Both the position numbers and the translations under genes were made by a program. From NCBI GenBank assembly GCA_035726825.1, contig JALNTX010000001.1, positions 124,001 through 188,000 on the forward strand: a stretch of DNA of 64,000 nt, written 5' to 3'. Positions 32,240 to 41,197 of this stretch are shown in pieces. The notes under the pieces are model-generated. The model was not told the DNA's origin and did not search any database. It saw nothing but the letters and a program-made list of their open reading frames with translations. Position 1 is the stretch's first letter. Each line of letters begins with the position of its first letter. This stretch comes from Pseudocitrobacter sp913778145. GTDB lineage: Bacteria > Pseudomonadota > Gammaproteobacteria > Enterobacterales > Enterobacteriaceae.

Positions 32240-34126
32240 TTACATCACCAGGCGACGAATGTCAGACAGTGTGTTGTTGATGATGGTGATAAAGCGCGCA
32301 CCATCAGCACCGTCGATCACGCGGTGGTCGAAGGAGAGAGAGATAGGCATCATCAGACGCGGTACAAACTCTTTCCCGTTCCATACCGGCTCCATTGCCG
32401 ATTTGGAGACACCGAGGATAGCCACTTCCGGCGCGTTAACAATCGGTGCGAAGTGGGTCGTACCCAGGCCGCCGATGCTGGAGATAGTGAAGCAACCGCC
32501 CTGCATTTCGCCAGCCGTCAGCTTACCATCACGCGCTTTTTTGGAGATGGTGGTCAGTTCGCGAGACAGCTCGGTGATGCTCTTCTTGTTCACGTCTTTA
32601 AAGACCGGAACCACCAGGCCGTTCGGGGTATCAACCGCCACACCGATGTTGATGTATTTCTTCAGCGTCAGTTTCTGGCCATCTTCGGACAGAGAGCTGT
32701 TGAAGCGAGGCATCTGCTCAAGTGCCGCGGCAACCGCTTTCATGATGAACACAACTGGGGTGAATTTCACATCCAGTTTGCGCTTCTCAGCTTCGGCGTT
32801 CTGCTGTTTACGGAACGCTTCCAGATCGGTGATATCGGTTTTGTCGAAGTGCGTAACGTGCGGGATCATCACCCAGTTACGGCTCAGGTTAGCACCAGAG
32901 ATTTTCTGGATACGGCCCAGTTCCACTTCTTCGATTTCGCCGAACTTGCTGAAGTCGACTTTCGGCCATGGCAGCATGCCCGGAATACCGCCACCAGCAG
33001 CTGCTGCCGGTGCAGATTCCGCGCGTTTCACCGCGTCTTTCACGTAAGCCTGAACGTCTTCGCGCAGGATACGGCCTTTACGACCCGTACCTTTCACTTT
33101 CGCCAGGTTCACGCCGAATTCGCGTGCCAGGCGACGAATCACCGGCGTTGCGTGGACATAAGCGTCATTTTCTGCGAAGTCAGACTTGCCTTCGGCTTTC
33201 GCCGCCGGAGCCGGAGCTGCCGCAGGTGCCGGAGCGGCAGCCGCCTGAGCCGGTGCAGCAGCCGGAGCCGCAGCAGGCGCAGCGCCTTCCACTTCGAAGA
33301 CCATAATCAGGGAGCCGGTTTTTACTTTATCCCCGGTGCTGATTTTGATCTCTTTTACGGTACCCGCGAACGGAGCCGGAACTTCCATAGAGGCTTTGTC
33401 GCCTTCTACGGTGATCAGAGACTGTTCGGCTTCGATTTTATCGCCAACTTTCACCATCACTTCGGTAACTTCAACTTCGTCGCCGCCGATATCTGGAACG
33501 TTAACGTCTTTCGCGCCGGATGCTGCCGGAGCAGCCGCCGCCGGAGCAGCTTCCGCTTTCGCCGGAGCCGCAGCGCCAGCTTCACCCGCCACTTCGAAGA
33601 CCATGATCAGCGAGCCGGTAGACACTTTGTCGCCGGTGTTGATTTTGATCTCTTTAACCACGCCCGCGAACGGAGCCGGCACTTCCATAGAGGCTTTGTC
33701 GCCTTCTACGGTGATCAAAGACTGTTCAGCCGCGATGGTGTCGCCCACTTTAACCATGATCTCAGTGACTTCAACTTCGTCGCCGCCGATATCCGGTACG
33801 TGAACGTCTTTCGCCGCTGCCGCAGCAGGTGCTGCTGCCGGAGCTGCTTCTTTCTTCTCTTCTGCCTTGGCAGGTGCAGCGTCAGCTGCACCGTCGGCGG
33901 AATCGAAAATCATGATAAGTGCGCCAGTCTCGGTTTTGTCGCCGACAGAGACTTTGATCTCTTTGACAACGCCAGCCTGCGGAGACGGAACTTCCATAGA
34001 GGCTTTATCGCCTTCTACGGTGATCAGCGACTGTTCGGCTTCAACTTTGTCGCCAACTTTGACCAGGATTTCGGTGATTTCAACTTCATCAGACCCGATA
34101 TCCGGTACTTTGATTTCGATAGCCAT
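32240..34126 (-). CDS. aceF: AceF, dihydrolipoamide acetyltransferase (E2 of pyruvate dehydrogenase)
   Basis: Core of the pyruvate dehydrogenase complex. Three lipoyl domains (about residues 1-75, 105-180 and 205-280) each carry the lipoyl lysine in EGDKASMEVP. They are joined by Ala/Pro-rich linkers. A peripheral subunit-binding domain follows (about 327-362, ATPVIRRLAREFGVNL). The catalytic domain ends with the HRVIDGADGARF active-site motif. It has 628 residues, near the 630 of E. coli. The lipoyl segments are near-identical direct DNA repeats about 300 bases apart. It lies 14 bases after aceE. Confidence 0.98.
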   Translation of the reverse strand: MAIEIKVPDIGSDEVEITEILVKVGDKVEAEQSLITVEGDKASMEVPSPQAGVVKEIKVSVGDKTETGALIMIFDSADGAADAAPAKAEEKKEAAPAAAPAAAAAKDVHVPDIGGDEVEVTEIMVKVGDTIAAEQSLITVEGDKASMEVPAPFAGVVKEIKINTGDKVSTGSLIMVFEVAGEAGAAAPAKAEAAPAAAAPAASGAKDVNVPDIGGDEVEVTEVMVKVGDKIEAEQSLITVEGDKASMEVPAPFAGTVKEIKISTGDKVKTGSLIMVFEVEGAAPAAAPAAAPAQAAAAPAPAAAPAPAAKAEGKSDFAENDAYVHATPVIRRLAREFGVNLAKVKGTGRKGRILREDVQAYVKDAVKRAESAPAAAAGGGIPGMLPWPKVDFSKFGEIEEVELGRIQKISGANLSRNWVMIPHVTHFDKTDITDLEAFRKQQNAEAEKRKLDVKFTPVVFIMKAVAAALEQMPRFNSSLSEDGQKLTLKKYINIGVAVDTPNGLVVPVFKDVNKKSITELSRELTTISKKARDGKLTAGEMQGGCFTISSIGGLGTTHFAPIVNAPEVAILGVSKSAMEPVWNGKEFVPRLMMPISLSFDHRVIDGADGARFITIINNTLSDIRRLVM

Positions 34127-34140
34127 TATTCTTTTACCTC

Positions 34141-36804
34141 TTACGCCAGACGCGGGTTAACTTTATCTGCATCGATGTTGAATTTGGTGATTGCGTCAGC
34201 AACCACTTTCTTATCGATTTCGCCACGTTTAGCCAGTTCGCCCAGTGCCGCTACAACCACGTAGGAAGCATCAACTTCGAAGTGGTGACGCAGGTTTTCA
34301 CGGCTGTCGGAGCGACCGAAGCCATCAGTACCCAGCACGCGGTAGTCATCAGCCGGTACATAAGTACGAACCTGCTCGGCGAACAGTTTCATATAGTCGG
34401 TGGAAGCCACTGCCGGAGCGTCGTTCATCACCTGAGCGATGTACGGAACGCGCGGGGTTTCCAGCGGGTGCAGCATGTTCCAGCGCTCACAATCCTGACC
34501 ATCACGTGCCAGTTCGGTGAAGGAGGTCACGCTATAAACGTCAGAACCTACGCCGTAATCTTTCGCCAGGATCTGGGCTGCTTCACGGACGTGACGCAGG
34601 ATAGAACCGGAGCCCAGCAGCTGAACTTTACCTTTGCTACCTTCAACGGTTTCGAGTTTGTAGATACCTTTACGGATACCTTCCTCAGCACCTTCCGGCA
34701 TTGCCGGCATGTGGTAGTTTTCGTTCAGCGTGGTGATGTAGTAGTAAACGTTCTCTTGTTTCTCACCGTACATACGCTCCAGACCGTCATGCATGATGAC
34801 CGCAACTTCGTACGCGTAAGACGGATCGTAAGAGATACAGTTCGGGATAGTCAGAGACTGAATATGGCTATGACCATCTTCGTGCTGCAGACCTTCACCG
34901 TTCAGAGTCGTACGACCGGAAGTACCACCGATCAGGAAGCCGCGAGCCTGTTGGTCGCCTGCCTGCCAGCACAGGTCGCCGATACGCTGGAACCCGAACA
35001 TGGAGTAGTAGATATAGAACGGGATCATCGGCAGGTTGTTGGTGCTGTAAGAGGTCGCAGCAGCCAACCAGGATGCGCCGGCACCCAGTTCGTTGATACC
35101 TTCCTGCAGGATCTGACCTTTCTCGTCTTCTTTGTAGTAAGCAACCTGCTCACGGTCCTGCGGGGTGTACTGCTGGCCGTTCGGGCTGTAGATACCAATC
35201 TGACGGAACAGACCTTCCATACCGAAAGTACGCGCTTCATCGGCGATGATCGGAACCAGACGATCTTTGATCGACTTGTTCTTCAGCATCACGTTCAGAG
35301 CACGAACGAAAGCGATAGTGGTAGAGATCTCTTTATTCTGCTCTTCCAGCAGCGGTGCGAAATCTTCCAGGGTCGGCAGTTCCAGCTTCTCAGAGAAGTG
35401 GGTCTGACGGCTCGGCAGATAACCGTGCAGTTTCTGACGCTGAGCGTGCAGATAAGTATGCTCTGGAGAACCTTCCGGGAAGGTCAGGTAAGAGAGGTTT
35501 TCTACCTGCTCGTCGGTTACCGGAACATTGAAGCGGTCGCGGATATAGCGCACGCCGTCCATGTTCATTTTCTTAACCTGGTGAGCGATGTTTTTACCTT
35601 CAGCGGTATCACCCATGCCGTAACCTTTAATGGTATGGGCCAGGATAACAGTCGCTTTACCTTTGGTTTCCTGCGCTTTTTTCAGTGCAGCGTAAACTTT
35701 CTTCGGATCGTGACCACCACGGTTCAGTGCCCAGATCTGCTCATCAGTCCAGTCTGCAACCAGGGCTGCGGTTTCCGGATATTTACCGAAGAAGTGCTCA
35801 CGCACGTACGCACCATCTTTGGATTTGAAGGTCTGGTAATCGCCGTCGACGGTTTCTTCCATCAACTGGATCAGTTTACCGCTGGTATCTTTACGCAGCA
35901 GCTCATCCCAACGGCTACCCCAGATAACTTTGATAACGTTCCAGCCAGCACCACCGAAGATGCCTTCCAGTTCGTTGATGATCTTGCCGTTACCGGTGAC
36001 CGGGCCATCCAGACGCTGCAGGTTACAGTTGATAACGAAGACCAGGTTATCCAGTTTTTCACGGGTGGCGATAGTGATCGCACCTTTGGATTCTGGTTCG
36101 TCCATCTCGCCGTCGCCAAGGAACGCGTAAACGGTTTGTTTAGAGGTATCTTTCAGGCCACGGTGTTCCAGATATTTCAGGAATTTAGCCTGGTAGATTG
36201 CACCGATTGGGCCAAGACCCATTGATACGGTCGGGAACTGCCAGAATTCCGGCATCAGTTTCGGGTGCGGGTAAGAAGACAGACCTTTACCGTGAACTTC
36301 CTGACGGAAGTTGTTCATCTGTTCTTCGGTCAGGCGACCTTCAAGGAACGCACGTGCGTAAACGCCCGGAGAGATGTGACCCTGGAAATAAACCAGATCG
36401 CCGCCATCCTGCTCGTTGCGCGCACGGAAGAAGTGGTTGAAACACACTTCGTAGAAGGTTGCGGAAGACTGGAAGGATGCCATGTGGCCGCCCAGTTCCA
36501 GATCTTTTTTGGACGCACGCAGAACGGTCATGATCGCGTTCCAGCGGATGGCAGAGCGAATACGACGTTCCAGATCCAGATCGCCCGGATATTCCGGTTC
36601 GTCTTCAACGGCAATAGTGTTTACATAACCGCTAGCACCTGCACCAGCCGCTACCTGAACGCCGCCTTTGCGGGCTTCAGACAGCACCTGGTCGATCAGA
36701 TACTGAGCGCGCTCAACACCTTCTTCACGGATAACCGATTCGATCGCCTGTAACCAGTCGCGAGTTTCGATCGGATCCACGTCATTTGGGAAACGTTCTG
36801 ACAT
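34141..36804 (-). CDS. aceE: AceE, pyruvate dehydrogenase E1 component
   Basis: Thiamine-diphosphate enzyme that decarboxylates pyruvate and acetylates the lipoyl groups of AceF. It has 887 residues, the usual homodimeric enterobacterial E1 length. The TPP-binding region is GDGEMDEPES...NLVFVINCNLQ, with HTIKGYGMGDTAEGKN downstream. It is expected to be repressed by PdhR and induced by pyruvate. It is co-directional with pdhR (155 bases upstream) and aceF. Confidence 0.98.
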   Translation of the reverse strand: MSERFPNDVDPIETRDWLQAIESVIREEGVERAQYLIDQVLSEARKGGVQVAAGAGASGYVNTIAVEDEPEYPGDLDLERRIRSAIRWNAIMTVLRASKKDLELGGHMASFQSSATFYEVCFNHFFRARNEQDGGDLVYFQGHISPGVYARAFLEGRLTEEQMNNFRQEVHGKGLSSYPHPKLMPEFWQFPTVSMGLGPIGAIYQAKFLKYLEHRGLKDTSKQTVYAFLGDGEMDEPESKGAITIATREKLDNLVFVINCNLQRLDGPVTGNGKIINELEGIFGGAGWNVIKVIWGSRWDELLRKDTSGKLIQLMEETVDGDYQTFKSKDGAYVREHFFGKYPETAALVADWTDEQIWALNRGGHDPKKVYAALKKAQETKGKATVILAHTIKGYGMGDTAEGKNIAHQVKKMNMDGVRYIRDRFNVPVTDEQVENLSYLTFPEGSPEHTYLHAQRQKLHGYLPSRQTHFSEKLELPTLEDFAPLLEEQNKEISTTIAFVRALNVMLKNKSIKDRLVPIIADEARTFGMEGLFRQIGIYSPNGQQYTPQDREQVAYYKEDEKGQILQEGINELGAGASWLAAATSYSTNNLPMIPFYIYYSMFGFQRIGDLCWQAGDQQARGFLIGGTSGRTTLNGEGLQHEDGHSHIQSLTIPNCISYDPSYAYEVAVIMHDGLERMYGEKQENVYYYITTLNENYHMPAMPEGAEEGIRKGIYKLETVEGSKGKVQLLGSGSILRHVREAAQILAKDYGVGSDVYSVTSFTELARDGQDCERWNMLHPLETPRVPYIAQVMNDAPAVASTDYMKLFAEQVRTYVPADDYRVLGTDGFGRSDSRENLRHHFEVDASYVVVAALGELAKRGEIDKKVVADAITKFNIDADKVNPRLA

Positions 36805-36842
36805 GGGGTTTTCCTTATCTATCTAGTACGTTGATTTATCTG

Positions 36843-36890
36843 GAACCTGTCCCATTGTGCTTTCAGTGGAAAACACAATAAGACAGGTTC
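36843..36890. promoter_or_regulatory. Long inverted repeat in the pdhR-aceE gap
   Basis: GAACCTGTC (36843-36851) pairs with GACAGGTTC (36882-36890), and ATTGTG pairs with CACAAT inside, so the aceE leader can form an extended stem. A second palindrome, GCGCCTTAAGGCGC, lies at 36907-36920. They may be attenuation or processing structures; the function is not known to me. Confidence 0.5.
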
Positions 36891-36959
36891 TGTGTTTAGT
36901 TGCCGTGCGCCTTAAGGCGCTTTTCTCATCTTTCTGGTAAAACCGCTGCCAGAAAAAAT

Positions 36960-37724
36960 TCAATCCTTGCGCTGTTGCAGGCGACGTAACGAGCGTTCAC
37001 GACGGCTCTGTTCACGACTCCTGTCCAGCAAAATCTCTTCAATGAAAGCCAGGTGACGATGCGACGCTTCACGCGCCTGCTCCGGTTCACCGGCGACAAT
37101 CGCCTCGAAAATCCGGGTGCGATGATTGCTGACCTGCGGGAGCATCTCCCGGCGGGCATACAGCAACTCGAAGTTCTGCCGAACGTTTTGTGCCAACATT
37201 GGCTCCATACACCTTAGCAAATGGAGCAACACCACATTGTGGGCGGCTTCGGTCACGGCGATTTGATACTGGACGACGGCGCTCGACTCTGCGTCGAGGT
37301 CGCCCGATTGTTGAGCCCGTTCGATGGCCTGATGCAGCTCGCGAATACGCTCGCGGTCTTCATCAGTGCTGCGCAGTGCCGCGTAATAAGCCGCGATACC
37401 TTCAAGCGCGTGACGGGTTTCAAGCAGATCAAACTGGGATTCAGGGTGGTCGGACAGAAGCTCTACCAACGGATCGCTGAAGCTCTGCCACAGGCTGCTT
37501 TGTACAAAAGTCCCGCCGCCCTGGCGACGAAGCAGTAACCCTTTCGCTTCGAGACGTTGAATCGCCTCACGCAGCGAGGGACGGGATACGTCGAACTGTT
37601 TCGCCAGTTCGCGTTCAGGTGGAAGTTTTTCGCCGGGGCGTAATGTCCCCTCAAGAATCAAAAACTCCAACTGCTGCTCAATCACATCAGAAAGTTTTGG
37701 TTGGCGGATTTTGCTGTAGGCCAT
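36960..37724 (-). CDS. pdhR: PdhR, GntR-family repressor of the pyruvate dehydrogenase operon
   Basis: 254 residues. The N-terminal GntR winged helix (about 9-75, EFLILEGTLRPGEKLPPERELAKQFDVSRPSLREAI) is followed by a FadR-type all-helical effector domain. Pyruvate releases the repressor from DNA. A perfect PdhR operator lies 32 bases upstream, so it controls itself and aceEF. The C-terminal arginine-rich end (EQSRRERSLRRLQQRKD) is typical. Confidence 0.97.
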   Translation of the reverse strand: MAYSKIRQPKLSDVIEQQLEFLILEGTLRPGEKLPPERELAKQFDVSRPSLREAIQRLEAKGLLLRRQGGGTFVQSSLWQSFSDPLVELLSDHPESQFDLLETRHALEGIAAYYAALRSTDEDRERIRELHQAIERAQQSGDLDAESSAVVQYQIAVTEAAHNVVLLHLLRCMEPMLAQNVRQNFELLYARREMLPQVSNHRTRIFEAIVAGEPEQAREASHRHLAFIEEILLDRSREQSRRERSLRRLQQRKD

Positions 37725-38250
37725 AGTTCCCTGTACCTGCCATTAGCCCGGAGTCAATTGGTCTTACCAATTTCAAGTTCGTAGCGCTAAAGTAACAAAG
37801 TATTCACCTTCTGTCCATACAGGTTTTGATTGAAATCAGTAAACCACGCACTTTTTAACAACATTACAGAAATGATGTTTCAGAATTGTAACCTTGCACA
37901 AAAAATGTCTTTACCCCATTGGAAGTACAATTAACGAAAAGTATACGAAAAACAGGCAAACTGAAGCGTTTCACTGCATTATAAAATGAATATATATGCA
38001 CTAATTGTCGATAAAACGTACACACTTACCCACTTCCGGAGCAGACTGCTACACTTACAACTGGTTTCTTTTTACTCAATCCGTCATCAACCATTCATAA
38101 AGCAGGTGCATTTCGGCGCGCTTACCACTATTCTTCCCTGGACGAAAGAGTTCCTCTCATTTTTATTCACACTCTCTCGTAAACATAAAAATACAGGAAA
38201 TGGAATTCCCTGATTACAAACGTACAAATAACAACCACACACGAGGTTTC
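37725..38250. other. 526-bp divergent regulatory region between pdhR and aroP
   Basis: Contains the PdhR operator near the pdhR start and, further right, AT-rich sequence expected to hold the aroP promoter. One candidate on the plus strand is TTGGAA, a 17-base spacer and TATACG around 37919-37947; this is weak. No perfect TyrR box (TGTAAA-N6-TTTACA) was found by eye, although TyrR control of aroP is known in E. coli. The short open frame at 37986-38213 shows no signs of being a gene. Confidence 0.5.
37756..37772. promoter_or_regulatory. PdhR operator
   Basis: AATTGGTCTTACCAATT is a perfect palindrome around a 3-base centre and matches the PdhR consensus ATTGGT-N3-ACCAAT. It sits immediately upstream of pdhR. 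Confidence 0.95.
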
Positions 38251-39627
38251 ATGATGGAAGGTCAACAGCACAGCGACCAGCTGAAGCGCGGCCTCAAAAA
38301 CCGCCATATCCAGCTGATTGCGCTGGGTGGAGCTATCGGTACCGGCCTGTTTCTCGGCAGTGCCTCCGTTATCCAGTCAGCCGGTCCGGGCATTATTATG
38401 GGTTATGCCATTGCAGGCTTTATTGCCTTCCTGATCATGCGCCAGCTTGGTGAAATGGTCGTGGAAGAGCCGGTAGCCGGGTCATTCAGCCACTTTGCCT
38501 ATAAATACTGGGGCAGCTTCGCCGGCTTCGCGTCGGGCTGGAACTATTGGGTACTGTACGTCCTGGTTGCCATGGCGGAGCTCACCGCAGTCGGCAAATA
38601 CATCCAGTTCTGGTATCCCGAAATCCCGACCTGGGCATCCGCGGCGGCCTTCTTTATTCTGATTAACGCCATTAACCTCACCAATGTAAAAGTCTTTGGC
38701 GAGATGGAGTTCTGGTTCGCAATTATTAAAGTGGTTGCGGTCGTCGGCATGATCCTGTTCGGCGGCTGGCTACTGTTCAGCGGCAATGCCGGTCCGCAGG
38801 CAACGGTACGCAACTTATGGGAGCAGGGCGGTTTCCTGCCCAACGGTATGCAGGGGCTGGTAATGATGATGGCCATCATCATGTTCTCCTTCGGTGGGCT
38901 TGAGCTTGTGGGGATCACCGCCGCAGAAGCCGACAACCCAGAAAAAAGCATTCCCAAAGCCACCAACCAGGTGATTTATCGTATTCTGATTTTCTATGTG
39001 GGTTCGCTGGCGGTCCTGCTTTCTCTGCTGCCGTGGACGCGCGTTACTGCAGATGTCAGCCCGTTTGTGCTTATCTTCCACGAACTGGGCGATACTCTGG
39101 TGGCTAACGCCCTAAACGTTGTGGTTCTGACCGCAGCGCTCTCCGTTTATAACAGCTGCGTCTACTGTAACAGCCGCATGTTGTTCGGCCTCGCCCAACA
39201 GGGCAACGCGCCGAAAGCCCTGCTCTCCGTCGATAAGCGCGGCGTACCGGTCAACACCATTCTGGTTTCCGCCGTGGTGACCGCGCTGTGCGTGCTGATC
39301 AACTACATGGCACCGGAATCCGCATTTGGCCTGCTGATGGCGCTGGTGGTCTCTGCGCTGGTGATCAACTGGGCGATGATTAGCCTGGCACACATGAAGT
39401 TCCGAAAAGCGAAACAGCAACAGGGCGTTACGCCGCGCTTCCCGGCGCTGCTCTACCCGCTCGGCAACTGGGTCTGCCTGCTGTTTATGGCGGCGGTGCT
39501 GGTTATCATGCTGATGACACCGGGCATGGCGATCTCCGTGTACCTGATCCCGGTATGGCTCTGCATTCTTGGCGTCGGCTACATGGTTAAACAGAAGGGT
39601 GCGAAAACGGCCGTGAAGGCACATTAA
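38251..39627 (+). CDS. aroP: AroP, aromatic amino acid permease
   Basis: APC-family proton symporter importing phenylalanine, tyrosine and tryptophan. It has 458 residues and about twelve membrane helices. The family N-terminus LKRGLKNRHIQLIALGGAIGTGLFLG is present. The start at MMEGQQHSDQ follows ACGAGG; an upstream in-frame extension is not conserved. Divergent from pdhR as in E. coli. The C-terminal VKAH matches the E. coli protein. Confidence 0.96.
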   Translation: MMEGQQHSDQLKRGLKNRHIQLIALGGAIGTGLFLGSASVIQSAGPGIIMGYAIAGFIAFLIMRQLGEMVVEEPVAGSFSHFAYKYWGSFAGFASGWNYWVLYVLVAMAELTAVGKYIQFWYPEIPTWASAAAFFILINAINLTNVKVFGEMEFWFAIIKVVAVVGMILFGGWLLFSGNAGPQATVRNLWEQGGFLPNGMQGLVMMMAIIMFSFGGLELVGITAAEADNPEKSIPKATNQVIYRILIFYVGSLAVLLSLLPWTRVTADVSPFVLIFHELGDTLVANALNVVVLTAALSVYNSCVYCNSRMLFGLAQQGNAPKALLSVDKRGVPVNTILVSAVVTALCVLINYMAPESAFGLLMALVVSALVINWAMISLAHMKFRKAKQQQGVTPRFPALLYPLGNWVCLLFMAAVLVIMLMTPGMAISVYLIPVWLCILGVGYMVKQKGAKTAVKAH

Positions 39628-39638
39628 TCTCTCCCCCG

Positions 39639-39660
39639 GCCCCTTCCCTCTGGAAGGGGC
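39639..39660 (+). terminator. Hairpin after aroP
   Basis: GCCCCTTCC / GGAAGGGGC forms a 9-bp stem with a 4-base loop, 11 bases after the aroP stop. It has no strong T-run. Confidence 0.6.
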
Positions 39661-39790
39661 TGACTCTGTTACCCGCTTCACACTTTCCTCTGCTCAGCTA
39701 TTTCGTCCATATCCTCGCCGTTATACTGCAACGCATTTCGCGGGCCGCCAGCCAATAATTCTCTCCATACCGTCAGAGGGAGTTTCGGCA

Positions 39791-41197
39791 ATGAATAACA
39801 ATAAGTTATCCGTCAGAGAAAAAATTGGTTATGGTATGGGCGACGCCGGATGCAACATCATCTTCGGCGCTATCATGCTGTTCGTTAACTACTTTTATAC
39901 CGATATTTTTGGCCTCGCCCCGGCGCTGGTCGGCGTTCTACTGCTATCCGTTCGCGTAATTGACGCCGTTACCGATCCCATCATGGGCGCGCTAGCCGAC
40001 CGTACCCGCAGTAAATATGGGCGATTTCGTCCATGGTTGCTGTGGATAGCGTTCCCTTACGCGCTATTCAGCGTACTGATGTTTACTACCCCGGACTGGA
40101 CCTACAGCAGCAAAGTTATCTATGCGTTTGTCACCTATTTCCTGCTGTCAATTACCTATACCGCCATCAATATCCCCTATTGCTCGCTGGGTAGCGTCAT
40201 CACCAATGACCCCAAAGAGCGCGTCGCCTGTCAGTCTTATCGCTTTGTGCTGGTGGGTATCGCCACGCTGCTGCTCTCATTGACGCTACTGCCGATGGTT
40301 GACTGGTTTGGCGGTGGGGATAAAGCCAAAGGCTACCAGATAGCGATGACCGTGCTGGCCTTTATCGGCATGTGTATGTTCCTGTTCTGCTTCGCAAGCG
40401 TGCGCGAGCGCGTTAAACCTGCCGTGCAAACTAACGATGAACTGAAACAAGACCTGAAAGATGTGTGGAAAAATGACCAGTGGGTACGCATCCTGCTGCT
40501 GACGCTGTGTAACGTCTGCCCCGGCTTTATCCGCATGGCGGCGACCATGTATTACGTCACCTGGGTGATGGGCCAGAGCACGCATTTCGCCACGCTGTTT
40601 ATCAGCCTTGGCGTGGTCGGGATGATGTTCGGCAGTATGCTGGCAAAGGTGCTCACCGACCGCTGGTGTAAACTCAAGGTCTTCTTCTGGACTAACATCG
40701 CGCTGGCGATTTTCTCTATCGCTTTCTACTTCTTCGACCCGCACGCAACGGTGATGATTGTGGTGCTCTACTTCCTGCTCAACATCCTGCATCAAATCCC
40801 TTCCCCGTTGCACTGGTCGCTGATGGCGGACGTTGATGACTACGGCGAGTGGAAAACCGGTAAACGTATCACCGGGATTAGCTTCTCCGGCAACCTCTTT
40901 TTCCTCAAAGTCGGGCTGGCGATTGCAGGCGCGATGGTGGGCTTCCTGCTCTCATGGTATGGCTACGATGCGGGCGCGAAGCAACAAAGCGAAACCACGC
41001 TCAACGGTATCATGCTGCTGTTTACCGTTATTCCAGGCGTCGGCTATCTGCTTACCGCAGGCATTGTGCGAATGCTGAAAGTAGACCGCGATCTCATGAA
41101 ACAGATTCAGTCCGACCTGGAAAAACGTCGCGAGAACTATCGCGAGCTGAATGAATACCAGACCGGTAAAATCACCGAACACGTAAGGAAAGCATAA
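39791..41197 (+). CDS. GPH-family sugar:cation symporter
   Basis: 468-residue transporter of the glycoside-pentoside-hexuronide family (relatives MelB, XynT/YagG and YicJ). The N-terminal motif REKIGYGMGDAGCN and the cation-site region VRVIDAVTDPIMGALADRT (about residues 54-72) are diagnostic, with about twelve helices. A GAGGGAG site precedes the ATG. The stop overlaps the ATG of the GH43 gene by one base, so the pair import and cleave the same sugar. The pairing suggests arabino- or xylo-oligosaccharides. As I recall, Salmonella carries a related transporter at this locus. Confidence 0.88.
   Translation: MNNNKLSVREKIGYGMGDAGCNIIFGAIMLFVNYFYTDIFGLAPALVGVLLLSVRVIDAVTDPIMGALADRTRSKYGRFRPWLLWIAFPYALFSVLMFTTPDWTYSSKVIYAFVTYFLLSITYTAINIPYCSLGSVITNDPKERVACQSYRFVLVGIATLLLSLTLLPMVDWFGGGDKAKGYQIAMTVLAFIGMCMFLFCFASVRERVKPAVQTNDELKQDLKDVWKNDQWVRILLLTLCNVCPGFIRMAATMYYVTWVMGQSTHFATLFISLGVVGMMFGSMLAKVLTDRWCKLKVFFWTNIALAIFSIAFYFFDPHATVMIVVLYFLLNILHQIPSPLHWSLMADVDDYGEWKTGKRITGISFSGNLFFLKVGLAIAGAMVGFLLSWYGYDAGAKQQSETTLNGIMLLFTVIPGVGYLLTAGIVRMLKVDRDLMKQIQSDLEKRRENYRELNEYQTGKITEHVRKA

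Noticed and set aside
32162..36225. Very long open frames on the plus strand opposite aceF and aceE
   Set aside because: They lie antisense to strongly conserved genes, have low-complexity or unrelated translations, and arise from codon bias of highly expressed genes.
37986..38213. 75-codon open frame in the pdhR-aroP gap
   Set aside because: Codon use and composition are not gene-like, no ribosome site, and it overlaps the expected aroP leader.
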